Below are positions 45,658-55,387 of a DNA stretch of 64,000 bases, one piece after another. The stretch is from CAWDVR01 sp044869805. GTDB lineage: Bacteria > Acidobacteriota > Thermoanaerobaculia > Multivoradales > SZUA-115. The DNA is taken from positions 183,483 to 247,482 of the forward strand of contig JBIOXV010000005.1 in assembly GCA_044869805.1 (NCBI GenBank), given 5' to 3'. Both the position numbers and the translations under genes were made by a program. Positions within the stretch are counted from its first letter, which is position 1, and each line of letters begins with the position of its first letter. The notes below the pieces were generated by a model. It did no database searches. It worked only from the letters and a program-made list of their open reading frames with translations, and was not told the DNA's origin.

Positions 45658-45864
45658 CTCGTGAACCTCGTTTCTGCCCGCCGGGGCGGGCCGTCGTTAC
45701 GGCCCCGGTGGACAGGTTCGTCCCACCGGCGGCCGGCGAGCCTGTGGATCGATCTGCTGCCCGGGCCGGGCGCCGTGTCGCGGATCCTCCCGCTCCTCGC
45801 GCTCAGCCCGCTCGCGACGATCGCTCCTCGGGCTCTCGGGTCAGTCCTGCCCGCGTCGCGCGAG
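45658..45864 (-). promoter_or_regulatory. Long structured spacer between rpmI and rplT
   Basis: These 207 nt hold no gene. Two adjacent perfect hairpins lie close to the rplT start: GGGCCGT cgtt ACGGCCC (45688-45705) and CCGGTGG acaggttcgt CCACCGG (45705-45729). In most genomes rpmI and rplT are separated by only a few tens of bases, so a leader controlling L20 or an internal promoter/attenuator is plausible. I see no match to a specific known L20 leader. Confidence 0.4.
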
Positions 45865-46059
45865 CTAGATGTGCAACATCTGCAGGATGTTGCCGGCGAA
45901 AGCGCCCGCCACCTGGGTCTGCTTGCGCAGGTGGCGCTTCCGCTTGGTGCTCTTCTTGGTCAGGATGTGGCTGCGCATCGAGTGATGCCGCACCACCTTG
46001 CCGGTGCCCGTGACCTTGATGCGCTTGCGGGCGCCCTTGTGGGTCTTCTGCTTCGGCAC
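45865..46059 (-). CDS. rpmI: Ribosomal protein bL35
   Basis: Protein of 64 aa: MPKQKTHKGARKRIKVTGTG, RHHSMRSHILTKKSTKRKRHLRK, ending NILQMLHI. The start is a GTG at 46059, fixed by the conserved PKxKTHKGA start of the family. It lies 101 nt downstream of thrS, directly where infC would be expected. Confidence 0.96.
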   Translation of the reverse strand: MPKQKTHKGARKRIKVTGTGKVVRHHSMRSHILTKKSTKRKRHLRKQTQVAGAFAGNILQMLHI

Positions 46060-46160
46060 GGGAATGCTCCTTCTCTGCGTTGGGGCTGCGCTCGTCCGTC
46101 CGGTCGAGACGGAAAGCGGGCATTGTACGCGATCGGCCCACCGATCTACAAATCCAGGAC

Positions 46161-48098
46161 CTACAGCTCCCGGCTGCGGGACCCCACCCGGCCCTCGAGC
46201 CGGGCCAGGAAGTCGGCGGTCGCCAGCGTGCCCAGATCCTCGCCGGTGCGCAGGCGCACGGCCACCCCGCCCGCCTCCTCCTCGCGGGCCCCCACCACCA
46301 GCATGTAGGGCACCTTGGCGACCTGCGCCTCGCGGATCTTGAAGCCCAGCTTCTCGCTGCGGTCGTCGAGCTCCACGCGCACGCCGGCGTCGGCCAGCCG
46401 CTCGCGCACCGTGGCACCGTAGGTCGCGTGCTTCTCCGACACCGGCAGCACCACCGCCTGCACCGGCGCCAGCCAGGGCGGGAAGGCGCCACCGGTGTGC
46501 TCGATCAGGATGCCGATGAAGCGCTCGAGCGAGCCCAGCATGGCGCGGTGGATCATCACCGGCCGGTGCTCGGCGCCGTCGGCGCCCACGTAAGAAAGCT
46601 CGAAGCGCGCCGGCAACTGGTAGTCGAGCTGCACGGTGCCGAGCTGCCACTGGCGCCCCAGGGCGTCGCGCACCTGGAAGTCGATCTTGGGGCCGTAGAA
46701 GGCGCCGTCGCCGGCGTTGACGGCGAAGGCCAGGCCCTGCTTGGCGAGCGCCGCCTGGAGCGCACTCTCCGCGTGCCGCCACTGCTCGGCCTCGCCGATC
46801 GACTTCGCGGGCCGGGTGCCGACGGCGATCGCCACGTCCTCGAAGCCGAAGGTGTCGTAGATCTCGCGGATCATGGCCACCGCGCCCAGCACCTCCTGCT
46901 CGATCTGCTCCTCGGTGCAGAAGATGTGGGCGTCGTCCTGGCTGAAGCTGCGCACCCGCGTCAAGCCCGAGGTGACGCCGCTCCGCTCGTAGCGGTGGAG
47001 CCGGCCGAAGTCCGCGTAGCGGATCGGCAGATCGCGGTAGGAGCGCAGCCGGGTCTTGAAGATCAGGCAGTGGCCCGGGCAGTTCATCGGCTTGACCGCG
47101 AACTGGCGCTCGTCCACTTCTGTAAAGAACATATTCTCGCGGTAGTTCGCGTAGTGCCCAGAGGTGTGCCAGAGGTCGACGTCGAGGACCTGCGGCGTCA
47201 CCGTCTCGCCGTAGCCGCGCCGGGTCTGGAGCTGGCGCACGAAGTCCTCGAGCGCGGTGTAGAGCACCGCGCCCTTGGGGTGGAAGAAGGGCGAGGCCGG
47301 CGCCAGCGGGTTGAAGCTGAAGAGGTCGAGCTCCGGCCCCAGCCGCCGGTGGTCGCGGGCGCGGGCCTGCTCCTGGGCCGCGAGGTAGGCCTCGAGCTCG
47401 GCCTGCGAGGCGAAGGCCGTGCCGTAGACGCGCTGCAGCCGCTCGCCCTTCTCGTCGCCCTTGAAGTAGGAGCCCGAGGCCTCGAGCAGCCTCACGGCTC
47501 CGATCTGCCCGGCGCGCTGCACGTGCGGGCCGCGGCAGAGGTCGGTGAAGCCGCCGTGGCGGTAGAGGGTGATGGTCTCGCCCTCCGGGATGTCCTTCAG
47601 GCGCTCTAGCTTGAGCGTGAAGCCCATCTCCCGGAACACCCGCTCGGCCTCCGCGCGCGACACCTCGAGGCGCTCGAACGGCGCGTCCTCGGCCACGATC
47701 TCGCGCATCTTCTGCTCGATCTTCTCCAGGTCCTCGGGTGAGAAGGCGCGCGGGAAACGGAAGTCGTACTGGTACTTCTCGGAGTGGTCCTGGCGGCCGG
47801 CGTCGTACTCGGCCTCCGGCCACAGCCGGCGCACGGCGTCGGCCAACACGTGCTCGGCGCTGTGGCGGATGAACGAGCCCGCCTCCGGGCTCTTGGCGGT
47901 GAAGATGCGGAAGGCGCCGCCGCGCGCCAGTGGCTGCCTCAAGTCCACGCTCTTGCCGTCGAGCTCGGCGCCCACGGCGTCCTTGGCGAGGCGCGGTCCG
48001 ATCGACTGCGCCACGGCGAGCGGCGTCGAGCCCGGCGCCACCTCGCGCAGGGAACCGTCGGGTAGGGAAAGCCTCAGCGGCTCGGATGAAACGGCCAT
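46161..48098 (-). CDS. thrS: Threonyl-tRNA synthetase
   Basis: Protein of 645 aa with a TGS domain (1-65), an editing domain with HSAEHVLADAVRRLW and CRGPHV, and a class II core: KPMNCPGHCLIF and FSQDDAHIFC supply the zinc Cys and His, followed by motif 3 (MLGSLERFIGILIEHTGGAFPPWLAP) and a C-terminal anticodon-binding domain. It charges tRNA-Thr and removes mischarged Ser. It begins the minus-strand translation block; the 190-nt upstream gap is shared with the divergent metalloprotease gene. Confidence 0.98.
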   Translation of the reverse strand: MAVSSEPLRLSLPDGSLREVAPGSTPLAVAQSIGPRLAKDAVGAELDGKSVDLRQPLARGGAFRIFTAKSPEAGSFIRHSAEHVLADAVRRLWPEAEYDAGRQDHSEKYQYDFRFPRAFSPEDLEKIEQKMREIVAEDAPFERLEVSRAEAERVFREMGFTLKLERLKDIPEGETITLYRHGGFTDLCRGPHVQRAGQIGAVRLLEASGSYFKGDEKGERLQRVYGTAFASQAELEAYLAAQEQARARDHRRLGPELDLFSFNPLAPASPFFHPKGAVLYTALEDFVRQLQTRRGYGETVTPQVLDVDLWHTSGHYANYRENMFFTEVDERQFAVKPMNCPGHCLIFKTRLRSYRDLPIRYADFGRLHRYERSGVTSGLTRVRSFSQDDAHIFCTEEQIEQEVLGAVAMIREIYDTFGFEDVAIAVGTRPAKSIGEAEQWRHAESALQAALAKQGLAFAVNAGDGAFYGPKIDFQVRDALGRQWQLGTVQLDYQLPARFELSYVGADGAEHRPVMIHRAMLGSLERFIGILIEHTGGAFPPWLAPVQAVVLPVSEKHATYGATVRERLADAGVRVELDDRSEKLGFKIREAQVAKVPYMLVVGAREEEAGGVAVRLRTGEDLGTLATADFLARLEGRVGSRSREL

Positions 48099-48289
48099 AA
48101 GACAGCCCTTTGGGAGCTAGGTGGTGGAGAGCGAAGGGAGGGGGACAGCGACCACGGGCGAATCGTAGCACAGGCCCCCCAGCGCACAGTCCTCCGCAGC
48201 ACAGGCTCCAGGGTTGGCCTGCCGCGGGCAACTCAACCGGCAAGCTAACGTATGCAGCGAGAGGTCATCGAACCGAAGGAGCGCACGAC

Positions 48290-50932
48290 ATGGGTCATCG
48301 CACCGGGATGGCAACGACGATTCTCTTCTCGATGCTGTGGCTCGCTGCCGCCGGCGCGCCTGCGGACGAGCCCCAGGGTTCCGCGCAGCCGAGCTTCGAC
48401 GAGCCCACCTTCGACCAACTGGTGGCGGGTGCCGAGGCGCGGCGTGGGTTGTTCGACACCTACCGCAAGGGCGACCACCTCTACCTGGCGATCCCGCCGG
48501 CGCGCTTCGGCAAGGAGCTGCTGGTGGTGCCGCGCATCGCCCGCGGGATCGGCGCCCGCGGGCTCCACGCCGGCACCAACTACGACCGGCTCGAGGCCGA
48601 GGTGGTGGTGCTCGAGCGCCACGGCGAGCGGGTCTTCCTGAAGCAGCTCCCGCACCGTTTCACCGCCGACCCCGGCACGCCCCAGGCGGTGGCGGTCGGG
48701 CGCAGCTTCAGCGCCTCGGTGCTGGCCGCGGCCAAAGTGGCGGCGGAGCGGGCCGACGGTACGGTGCTGGTCGACGTCCACCCCTGGGTGGTCTCGGACC
48801 TGTTCAACGTCGAGCGCTTCGTGCGCGAGTCGCTGGGCGAGGCGGGCAAGCCGGCGAGCGTCTCGCTCGATGCCGAGCGCAGCCACCTCGAGTGGGTGAA
48901 GGCATACCCGGAGAACCTCGAGATCCGTTCGGTCCTGACCTTCCGGCCGTCCGCGGCGATGGCGCTCGACACGGTCCCCGACGCCCGCTTCCTGCCGCTC
49001 GCCATGCACTTCTCTTTCATCGAGCCGGCAGCCGAGCCCATGGCCTCGCGGCCGGCGGACGACCGCATCGGCTTCACCCTCTCCGTGCGCAAGGACTTCT
49101 CGCGCCGCGGCGACTGGGCCGCCTTCGAGCGCATCGCCAACCGCTGGCGCCTGGAGCCCGGCGAGAAGGTCGGCGACCGCTTCCGGCCGAAGAAGCCGAT
49201 CGTGTTCCACCTCGACCCCTCGATCCCGGACATCTACCGGCCCCACGTGCGGGCGGCGATCGAGGCCTGGAACCGGGCCTTCGAGGCGGCGGGATTCGAG
49301 GGAGCCATCCGCGCCGAGCCGCTGCCGCCGGAGGCGGAGCCGGCCGACGCCCGCTTCGCCACCGTGACCTGGGTGGCCGCCGCCGAGGAGCCCTTCGGCG
49401 CGTTCGGCAACTCGATCGTCGACCCGCGCACCGGCGAGATCCTGGACGCCGACGTGGTGATCGACGGCGGCATGGTCGAGAGCGCGTATCCGCAGTGGCG
49501 GGCGCTGGTCGCTCCCCGCCGCGATGGGCTCGCGGGCGACCGGCCGGCCCACGAGGGAGATCACTTCGCCGACGGCGTGATCCGCGGCGCCGCTCTCGGG
49601 CGGCTGGCGCTCGCTGCCCGTGGCGAGGGGGCCCCGCCTGCCCAGAACCCGGCGGCCGACGACCCGGCTGCCGACGACCCGGCTGCTCGCGAGCTCGTCG
49701 GGCAGCTCGTCGAGTGGGTGGTGCTCCACGAGCTGGGCCACGACATCGGCCTGGACCACAACTTCCACGCCTCGGCGGCGACGCCCATCTCCAGGCTCCA
49801 CGATCGGAGCTGGACCGACGCGCACGGCCTCGCCGCCTCGGTGATGGATTACCTGCCGATCAACCTCGCCCCTCTCGGCCAGCCGAACGGCGACTACTAC
49901 CTCACCCAACCCGGCCCCTATGACCGCTGGGCCATCTCCTATCTCTACGGCCCGGACCCCGAGCGGGCGCGGGCCCTGCTGCGCGAGAACGCCGAGTCGT
50001 TTCACGTCTACGGCGGCGACATCGACCTCTATGCCCCCGGCGCCCTCGACCCGCTGACCAGCGCCAACGACCTCTCCGACGACCCGCTGGCCTGGATCCG
50101 GCAGCGCACCGAGCTCGTGCGGCAGATCCTCCCCCGCCTTCCGGCGGTGGTGCTCACCGACGGCGCCCGCTACGGCGAGCTGGCGGAGGCGGTCGAGATC
50201 CTCTCCTGGGAGCACTTCCGCGCCCTGGGCTCGGCGGTGCGTCAGGTCGGCGGGCGGTACGCCTTCAAGGACCACGTGGGCGACGCCGGCGGCCGGCCGC
50301 CGTTCGTGCCCGTCCCCAAGGCCACCCAGCGCGCGGCGCTCGACCTGCTGGCGCGGGAGGCGTTCGGCCCGGACGCCTTCGCCGTGCCGCTCGAAGTACT
50401 GCGGAAGATGGGCGCCCGCCACTGGGATCACTGGGGCCATCCCGGCACTTACGACGGCCGCATCGACCCTCCCTACCTGGGGCGGCTCGGCCAGCAGCAG
50501 GCCCAGCTCCTGGCGGAGCTGACCGACCCGCTGCGCCTGGCGAAGATGGTCGATGCCGAGCACACCTTCGGGCGCGACGCGGTCCTCTCCCTGCCGGAGC
50601 TGCTGAACGGCCTGGCCGAGGTGATCTGGCAGGAGCTGTGGACGCCGCCGGTGCGGCAGATCTCCGCCTCGCGCCGCGACCTGCAGCGAGCCTGGCTCGA
50701 GCGCATGAGCTACCTCCTGCTCGACGCCGACGCGCGCTTGCCGGCCGACGCCCGCTCGCTGGCGCGCGCCGTGCTCGCCGACCTCAGCCACCGGCTCGCC
50801 GACGCCTTGGCCGCACCCGGCCTCGACGCCTACACCCGCGCTCACCTCGCGGAGGCCGCGGCGCGCATCGAGCGGGTCCTGGAAGCCCAGGTGACTGCGC
50901 CCTCCCTAACCGCCGGCGGCCCAGCGCCGTAG
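48290..50932 (+). CDS. Secreted zinc metalloprotease (DUF5117/DUF4953 type)
   Basis: Protein of 880 aa with a signal peptide (MATTILFSMLWLAAAGAPA). An N-terminal DUF5117-like part covers about 60-300, and the zincin motif HELGHDIGLDHNF (HExxHxxGxxH) is near residue 480, followed by a Met-turn candidate, SVMDYLP. The C-terminal 350 residues are helical. Members of this family are common in Acidobacteriota and Bacteroidota and are thought to be periplasmic or surface peptidases. ATG 48290 has AAGGAG eight nt upstream. An Asp-Asp-Pro repeat (NPAADDPAADDPAA) precedes the active-site helix. Confidence 0.88.
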   Translation: MGHRTGMATTILFSMLWLAAAGAPADEPQGSAQPSFDEPTFDQLVAGAEARRGLFDTYRKGDHLYLAIPPARFGKELLVVPRIARGIGARGLHAGTNYDRLEAEVVVLERHGERVFLKQLPHRFTADPGTPQAVAVGRSFSASVLAAAKVAAERADGTVLVDVHPWVVSDLFNVERFVRESLGEAGKPASVSLDAERSHLEWVKAYPENLEIRSVLTFRPSAAMALDTVPDARFLPLAMHFSFIEPAAEPMASRPADDRIGFTLSVRKDFSRRGDWAAFERIANRWRLEPGEKVGDRFRPKKPIVFHLDPSIPDIYRPHVRAAIEAWNRAFEAAGFEGAIRAEPLPPEAEPADARFATVTWVAAAEEPFGAFGNSIVDPRTGEILDADVVIDGGMVESAYPQWRALVAPRRDGLAGDRPAHEGDHFADGVIRGAALGRLALAARGEGAPPAQNPAADDPAADDPAARELVGQLVEWVVLHELGHDIGLDHNFHASAATPISRLHDRSWTDAHGLAASVMDYLPINLAPLGQPNGDYYLTQPGPYDRWAISYLYGPDPERARALLRENAESFHVYGGDIDLYAPGALDPLTSANDLSDDPLAWIRQRTELVRQILPRLPAVVLTDGARYGELAEAVEILSWEHFRALGSAVRQVGGRYAFKDHVGDAGGRPPFVPVPKATQRAALDLLAREAFGPDAFAVPLEVLRKMGARHWDHWGHPGTYDGRIDPPYLGRLGQQQAQLLAELTDPLRLAKMVDAEHTFGRDAVLSLPELLNGLAEVIWQELWTPPVRQISASRRDLQRAWLERMSYLLLDADARLPADARSLARAVLADLSHRLADALAAPGLDAYTRAHLAEAAARIERVLEAQVTAPSLTAGGPAP

Positions 50933-51008
50933 CCGAGCCGGGTCGGTCCGCGCCGAGCGTGCTAGCGTCCCGCGCGGGCGCAGGCGCAGGCCGATTCTGG
51001 AGGGTGGG

Positions 51009-52820
51009 GTGCTGAGGCGGCTCTCCGAGCGACAGGAGTGGAAGTTCTTCGCGGCGCTGCCGCGGGCCGACCGACCCCTCGCCGGCGCGTGGTGGGCGGT
51101 GCTGATCCTGCGCGGCTTGCTGCCGGCCGGATTCGCGATCGGCATGGGAGTCGTGGTCGCGGCGGTCGAGCGCGGCGGATCGCTCGGCGCGCCGCTCGCC
51201 TGGGTCGGCGCCGTCTTCGTGCTGCTGCAGGTCCTGCCCCCTCTCCACCGGGCGCTCAGCGCCAACCTGGGCAGCCGCGTCGCCGCCTGGCTCTACGACC
51301 GCCTGACCGAGGCCAGCGTGCAGCCGGCGGGGATGGGTCACCTCGAGGACGCGGAGCTCGCCGGCGACCTGATCGCGGCCCGCGACTTCGACCTCGGCAT
51401 GACCGGCCCGCCGATGCACATCAACATGGACTTCATCGCCGGCGGGCTGGTCGAGATGATCGCCGGCCTCGCCTCGGCGCTGGTGCTCTTCGCCTACGCC
51501 TGGTGGGCGCCCCTGGTGCTCGCCGGCGGCTGGCTCGCGACTCACTGGTTGCTCCGCGAGAGCGCCGTGTGGCAGGACCGCAACACCCCCGAGGTGCGCG
51601 AGGCGCAGCGCCACGCGGAGTACGCGTACCGACTCGCCGTGGATCCGCCGGCGGCCAAGGAGCTGCGCCTCTTCGGCCTTGCGGACTGGGTGCTCGAACG
51701 CTTCGTCGGCCGCCGCCGGCGCCTGTTCGAGCTGCAGTACCGGGCCACGCGGCTGCGCGAGAAGCCGCTGCTCGCGAGCGTCGTCATCGTGGTGGGCGCG
51801 AGCGTCGCGGTCTTCTGGTCGCTGGCCGCGGACGCCGCCTCCGGCCGCCTCGACTTGGGCCACGCCGTGGCCTTCGCCCAGGCCGCGGTCGGCTCCAGCC
51901 TGATCGCCATCGGTGGCTTGAGCTGGGCTCTCGACGGCGCCGCGGCGCCGGTCGCCGCGGTGCTTCGTCTCCAGCCCGCGATGGCGGTCCGCGGCGCGCT
52001 CGACGCCCCGCTGGAGGCCCCGCGCTCCGCCGCCGGCCTGCCGGCGCGAGAGCTCCGCTTCCGGGGCGTGGGCTTCGCCTATCCGGGCGGCGCCCGGCCC
52101 GTGCTCGAGGGGTTCGACCTCTCCATTCCTGCCGGCTCGTCGCTCGCCATCGTCGGCCAGAACGGCGCCGGCAAGACGACACTCGCCAAGCTCCTTTGCC
52201 GGCTCTACGACCCGCAGCAGGGCGCGATCGAGGTCGACGGGGTCGACCTGCGCGAGCTCGATCTCGAGACCTGGCGCGGGCGCCTCGCCGCGGTGTTCCA
52301 GGACTTTGTCCGCTTCGAGCTGCCGCTACGCGACAACGTGGCACCTGGCGGGGCACCGGACGAAGCGATCCTCGCCGCCCTCGCCGCGGCCGGCGCCGCG
52401 GGCCTCGCTGCGCTCGACGCCCCGCTGGCGCGCGGCTACGAGGGCGGGACCGATCTCTCGGGCGGCCAGTGGCAGCGCGTGGCGCTGGCGCGGGCCCTGT
52501 GCGCGGTCGAGCTCGGGGCCGGCGTCGTGCTGCTCGACGAGCCGACCGCGCAGCTCGACGTGCGCGGCGAGGCCGAGATCTTCGAGCGCATCCTCGCCGG
52601 CACCCGCCGGGCGACCACCATCCTGATCTCGCACCGCTTCTCGACCGTGCGCCATGCCGACCGCATCTGCGTGCTCGAGCACGGCCGCGTGGTGGAGCTC
52701 GGCACCCACCAGGAGCTGATGGATCGGGGCGGCCGCTATCGCACCATGTTCGACCTCCAGGCGCAGCGCTTCGGCGCCAGCGCCGACGAGGAGGGGGTGG
52801 CCTACGAACAGCTCGCCTGA
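51009..52820 (+). CDS. ABC half-transporter, permease-ATPase (consensus signature)
   Basis: Protein of 603 aa: about six membrane helices in 1-320, then an ATPase with Walker A GQNGAGKTT, signature LSGGQWQRVALARAL, Walker B VVLLDEPTAQLD and H-loop SHRFSTVRHAD. The SGGQWQ form is usual in exporters of peptides and lantibiotic-like molecules. The start is GTG 51009. It most likely pairs with the half-transporter just downstream. A substrate is not evident, although the NRPS product is a candidate. Confidence 0.9.
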   Translation: MLRRLSERQEWKFFAALPRADRPLAGAWWAVLILRGLLPAGFAIGMGVVVAAVERGGSLGAPLAWVGAVFVLLQVLPPLHRALSANLGSRVAAWLYDRLTEASVQPAGMGHLEDAELAGDLIAARDFDLGMTGPPMHINMDFIAGGLVEMIAGLASALVLFAYAWWAPLVLAGGWLATHWLLRESAVWQDRNTPEVREAQRHAEYAYRLAVDPPAAKELRLFGLADWVLERFVGRRRRLFELQYRATRLREKPLLASVVIVVGASVAVFWSLAADAASGRLDLGHAVAFAQAAVGSSLIAIGGLSWALDGAAAPVAAVLRLQPAMAVRGALDAPLEAPRSAAGLPARELRFRGVGFAYPGGARPVLEGFDLSIPAGSSLAIVGQNGAGKTTLAKLLCRLYDPQQGAIEVDGVDLRELDLETWRGRLAAVFQDFVRFELPLRDNVAPGGAPDEAILAALAAAGAAGLAALDAPLARGYEGGTDLSGGQWQRVALARALCAVELGAGVVLLDEPTAQLDVRGEAEIFERILAGTRRATTILISHRFSTVRHADRICVLEHGRVVELGTHQELMDRGGRYRTMFDLQAQRFGASADEEGVAYEQLA

Positions 52821-52881
52821 CCGGTTGCCGCCGGCGGTTGACGGGCTGCCGCCGGGCCTCGACGGGCTACCGCCGGCTTGG
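52819..52881. repeat. Three 21-nt direct repeats between the two ABC genes
   Basis: Units beginning at 52819, 52840 and 52861 share GACxGGxTxCCGCCGG and repeat with an exact 21-nt period. The first unit includes the TGA stop of the upstream ABC gene. The array is in frame with the downstream ABC gene and could encode DGLPP-type repeats if translation began at TTG 52825. It is either a short minisatellite or an N-terminal extension. Confidence 0.6.
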
Positions 52882-52887
52882 GCCTCG

Positions 52888-54630
<1,743 letters not shown>

Positions 54631-54751
54631 AACCGTCGCGGGCGGGCCACCTGCGTTGTCGCGGGTCATGCCAGGAATCCTCACGTACTGGCGTGTACGC
54701 TGCGGTTCCCGGCACGACCCGCTCCTAGCATCTGGCCCGCTCGCGACGGTT
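54631..54751. repeat. Long imperfect inverted repeat, about 120 nt
   Basis: Outer arms AACCGTCGCGGGCGGGCCA (54631-54649) and TGGCCCGCTCGCGACGGTT (54733-54751) match at 18 of 19 positions. Inside them GCGGGTC-TGCC-GG is mirrored by CC-GGCA-GACCCGC, and at the tip CGTAC pairs with GTACG. The whole intergenic segment can therefore fold as one long hairpin. It follows the ABC gene stop directly and ends 51 nt before the sigma factor gene. It could be a MITE-like element, a terminator or an RNA structure. Confidence 0.75.
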
Positions 54752-54802
54752 TACCGGCTAGCTCGATGCGTACCCGAATTGCGACAGAATCGAGCCCTGG
54801 CT

Positions 54803-55387
54803 ATGTCTCACCCGGGCGAAACACCGCCGGAGGGCGCCTCCGACCGCAAGGCCACGGACCGCCTGATGGTCGAGGTCTACGACGAGCTGCGGCACCTGGC
54901 GGGCAAGTACCTCTCCGAGGAGGGCGGCCCGGTCACCCTGCAGCCCACCTCGCTGGTGCATGAGGCCTACCTGCGCATGCTCGACCAAAACCGCGTCGAG
55001 TGGCGCAACCGCTCCCATTTCTTCCTGGTGGCGGCGCAGATGATGCGGCGGGTGCTGGTGGACCACTTCCGGGCGAGGCGGGCGAAGAAGCGGGGCGGCG
55101 AGCAGTGCCGCGTCACCCTGCTCGACGTGGCGGACCCCGAGCTGACCGGCCCCGGGCCCGAGCGGGAGGTGGACCTCCTCACCCTGGACCGGGCGCTGAC
55201 CTCGCTCCAGGCCCTCGACCGCCGCCAGGCGGCGATCGTCGAGCTGCGCTTCTTCACCGGCCTCTCGGTCGAGGAGACGGCCCAGGCCCTGGGTGTCTCG
55301 ACGCCGACGGTGAAGCGCGAATGGGCCGCGGCTCGCGCCTGGCTGCTGGTCGAGATGGCGGGCTACGACCAGGCCCATGGACCCTGA
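54803..55387 (+). CDS. ECF-type RNA polymerase sigma factor (TIGR02999-like)
   Basis: Protein of 194 aa. Region 2 has LQPTSLVHEAYLRMLDQ and SHFFLVAAQMMRRVLVDHFRARRAKKR, characteristic of the TIGR02999 sigma factors common in Acidobacteriota and Planctomycetes. Region 4 has LDRRQAAIVELRFFTGLSVEETAQALGVSTPTVKREW. No anti-sigma gene is adjacent; instead it overlaps a TPR Ser/Thr kinase by 11 nt, the usual partner in this group. No good Shine-Dalgarno precedes ATG 54803, so the start is moderately certain. It may direct transcription of the three secreted-protein genes downstream, which carry matching promoter-like elements. Confidence 0.92.
   Translation: MSHPGETPPEGASDRKATDRLMVEVYDELRHLAGKYLSEEGGPVTLQPTSLVHEAYLRMLDQNRVEWRNRSHFFLVAAQMMRRVLVDHFRARRAKKRGGEQCRVTLLDVADPELTGPGPEREVDLLTLDRALTSLQALDRRQAAIVELRFFTGLSVEETAQALGVSTPTVKREWAAARAWLLVEMAGYDQAHGP

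Noticed and set aside
45865..48243. Apparent fusion of bL35 to a long upstream protein
   Set aside because: Only the last 64 residues match L35; the rest is the out-of-frame shadow of thrS. GTG 46059 is the real start.
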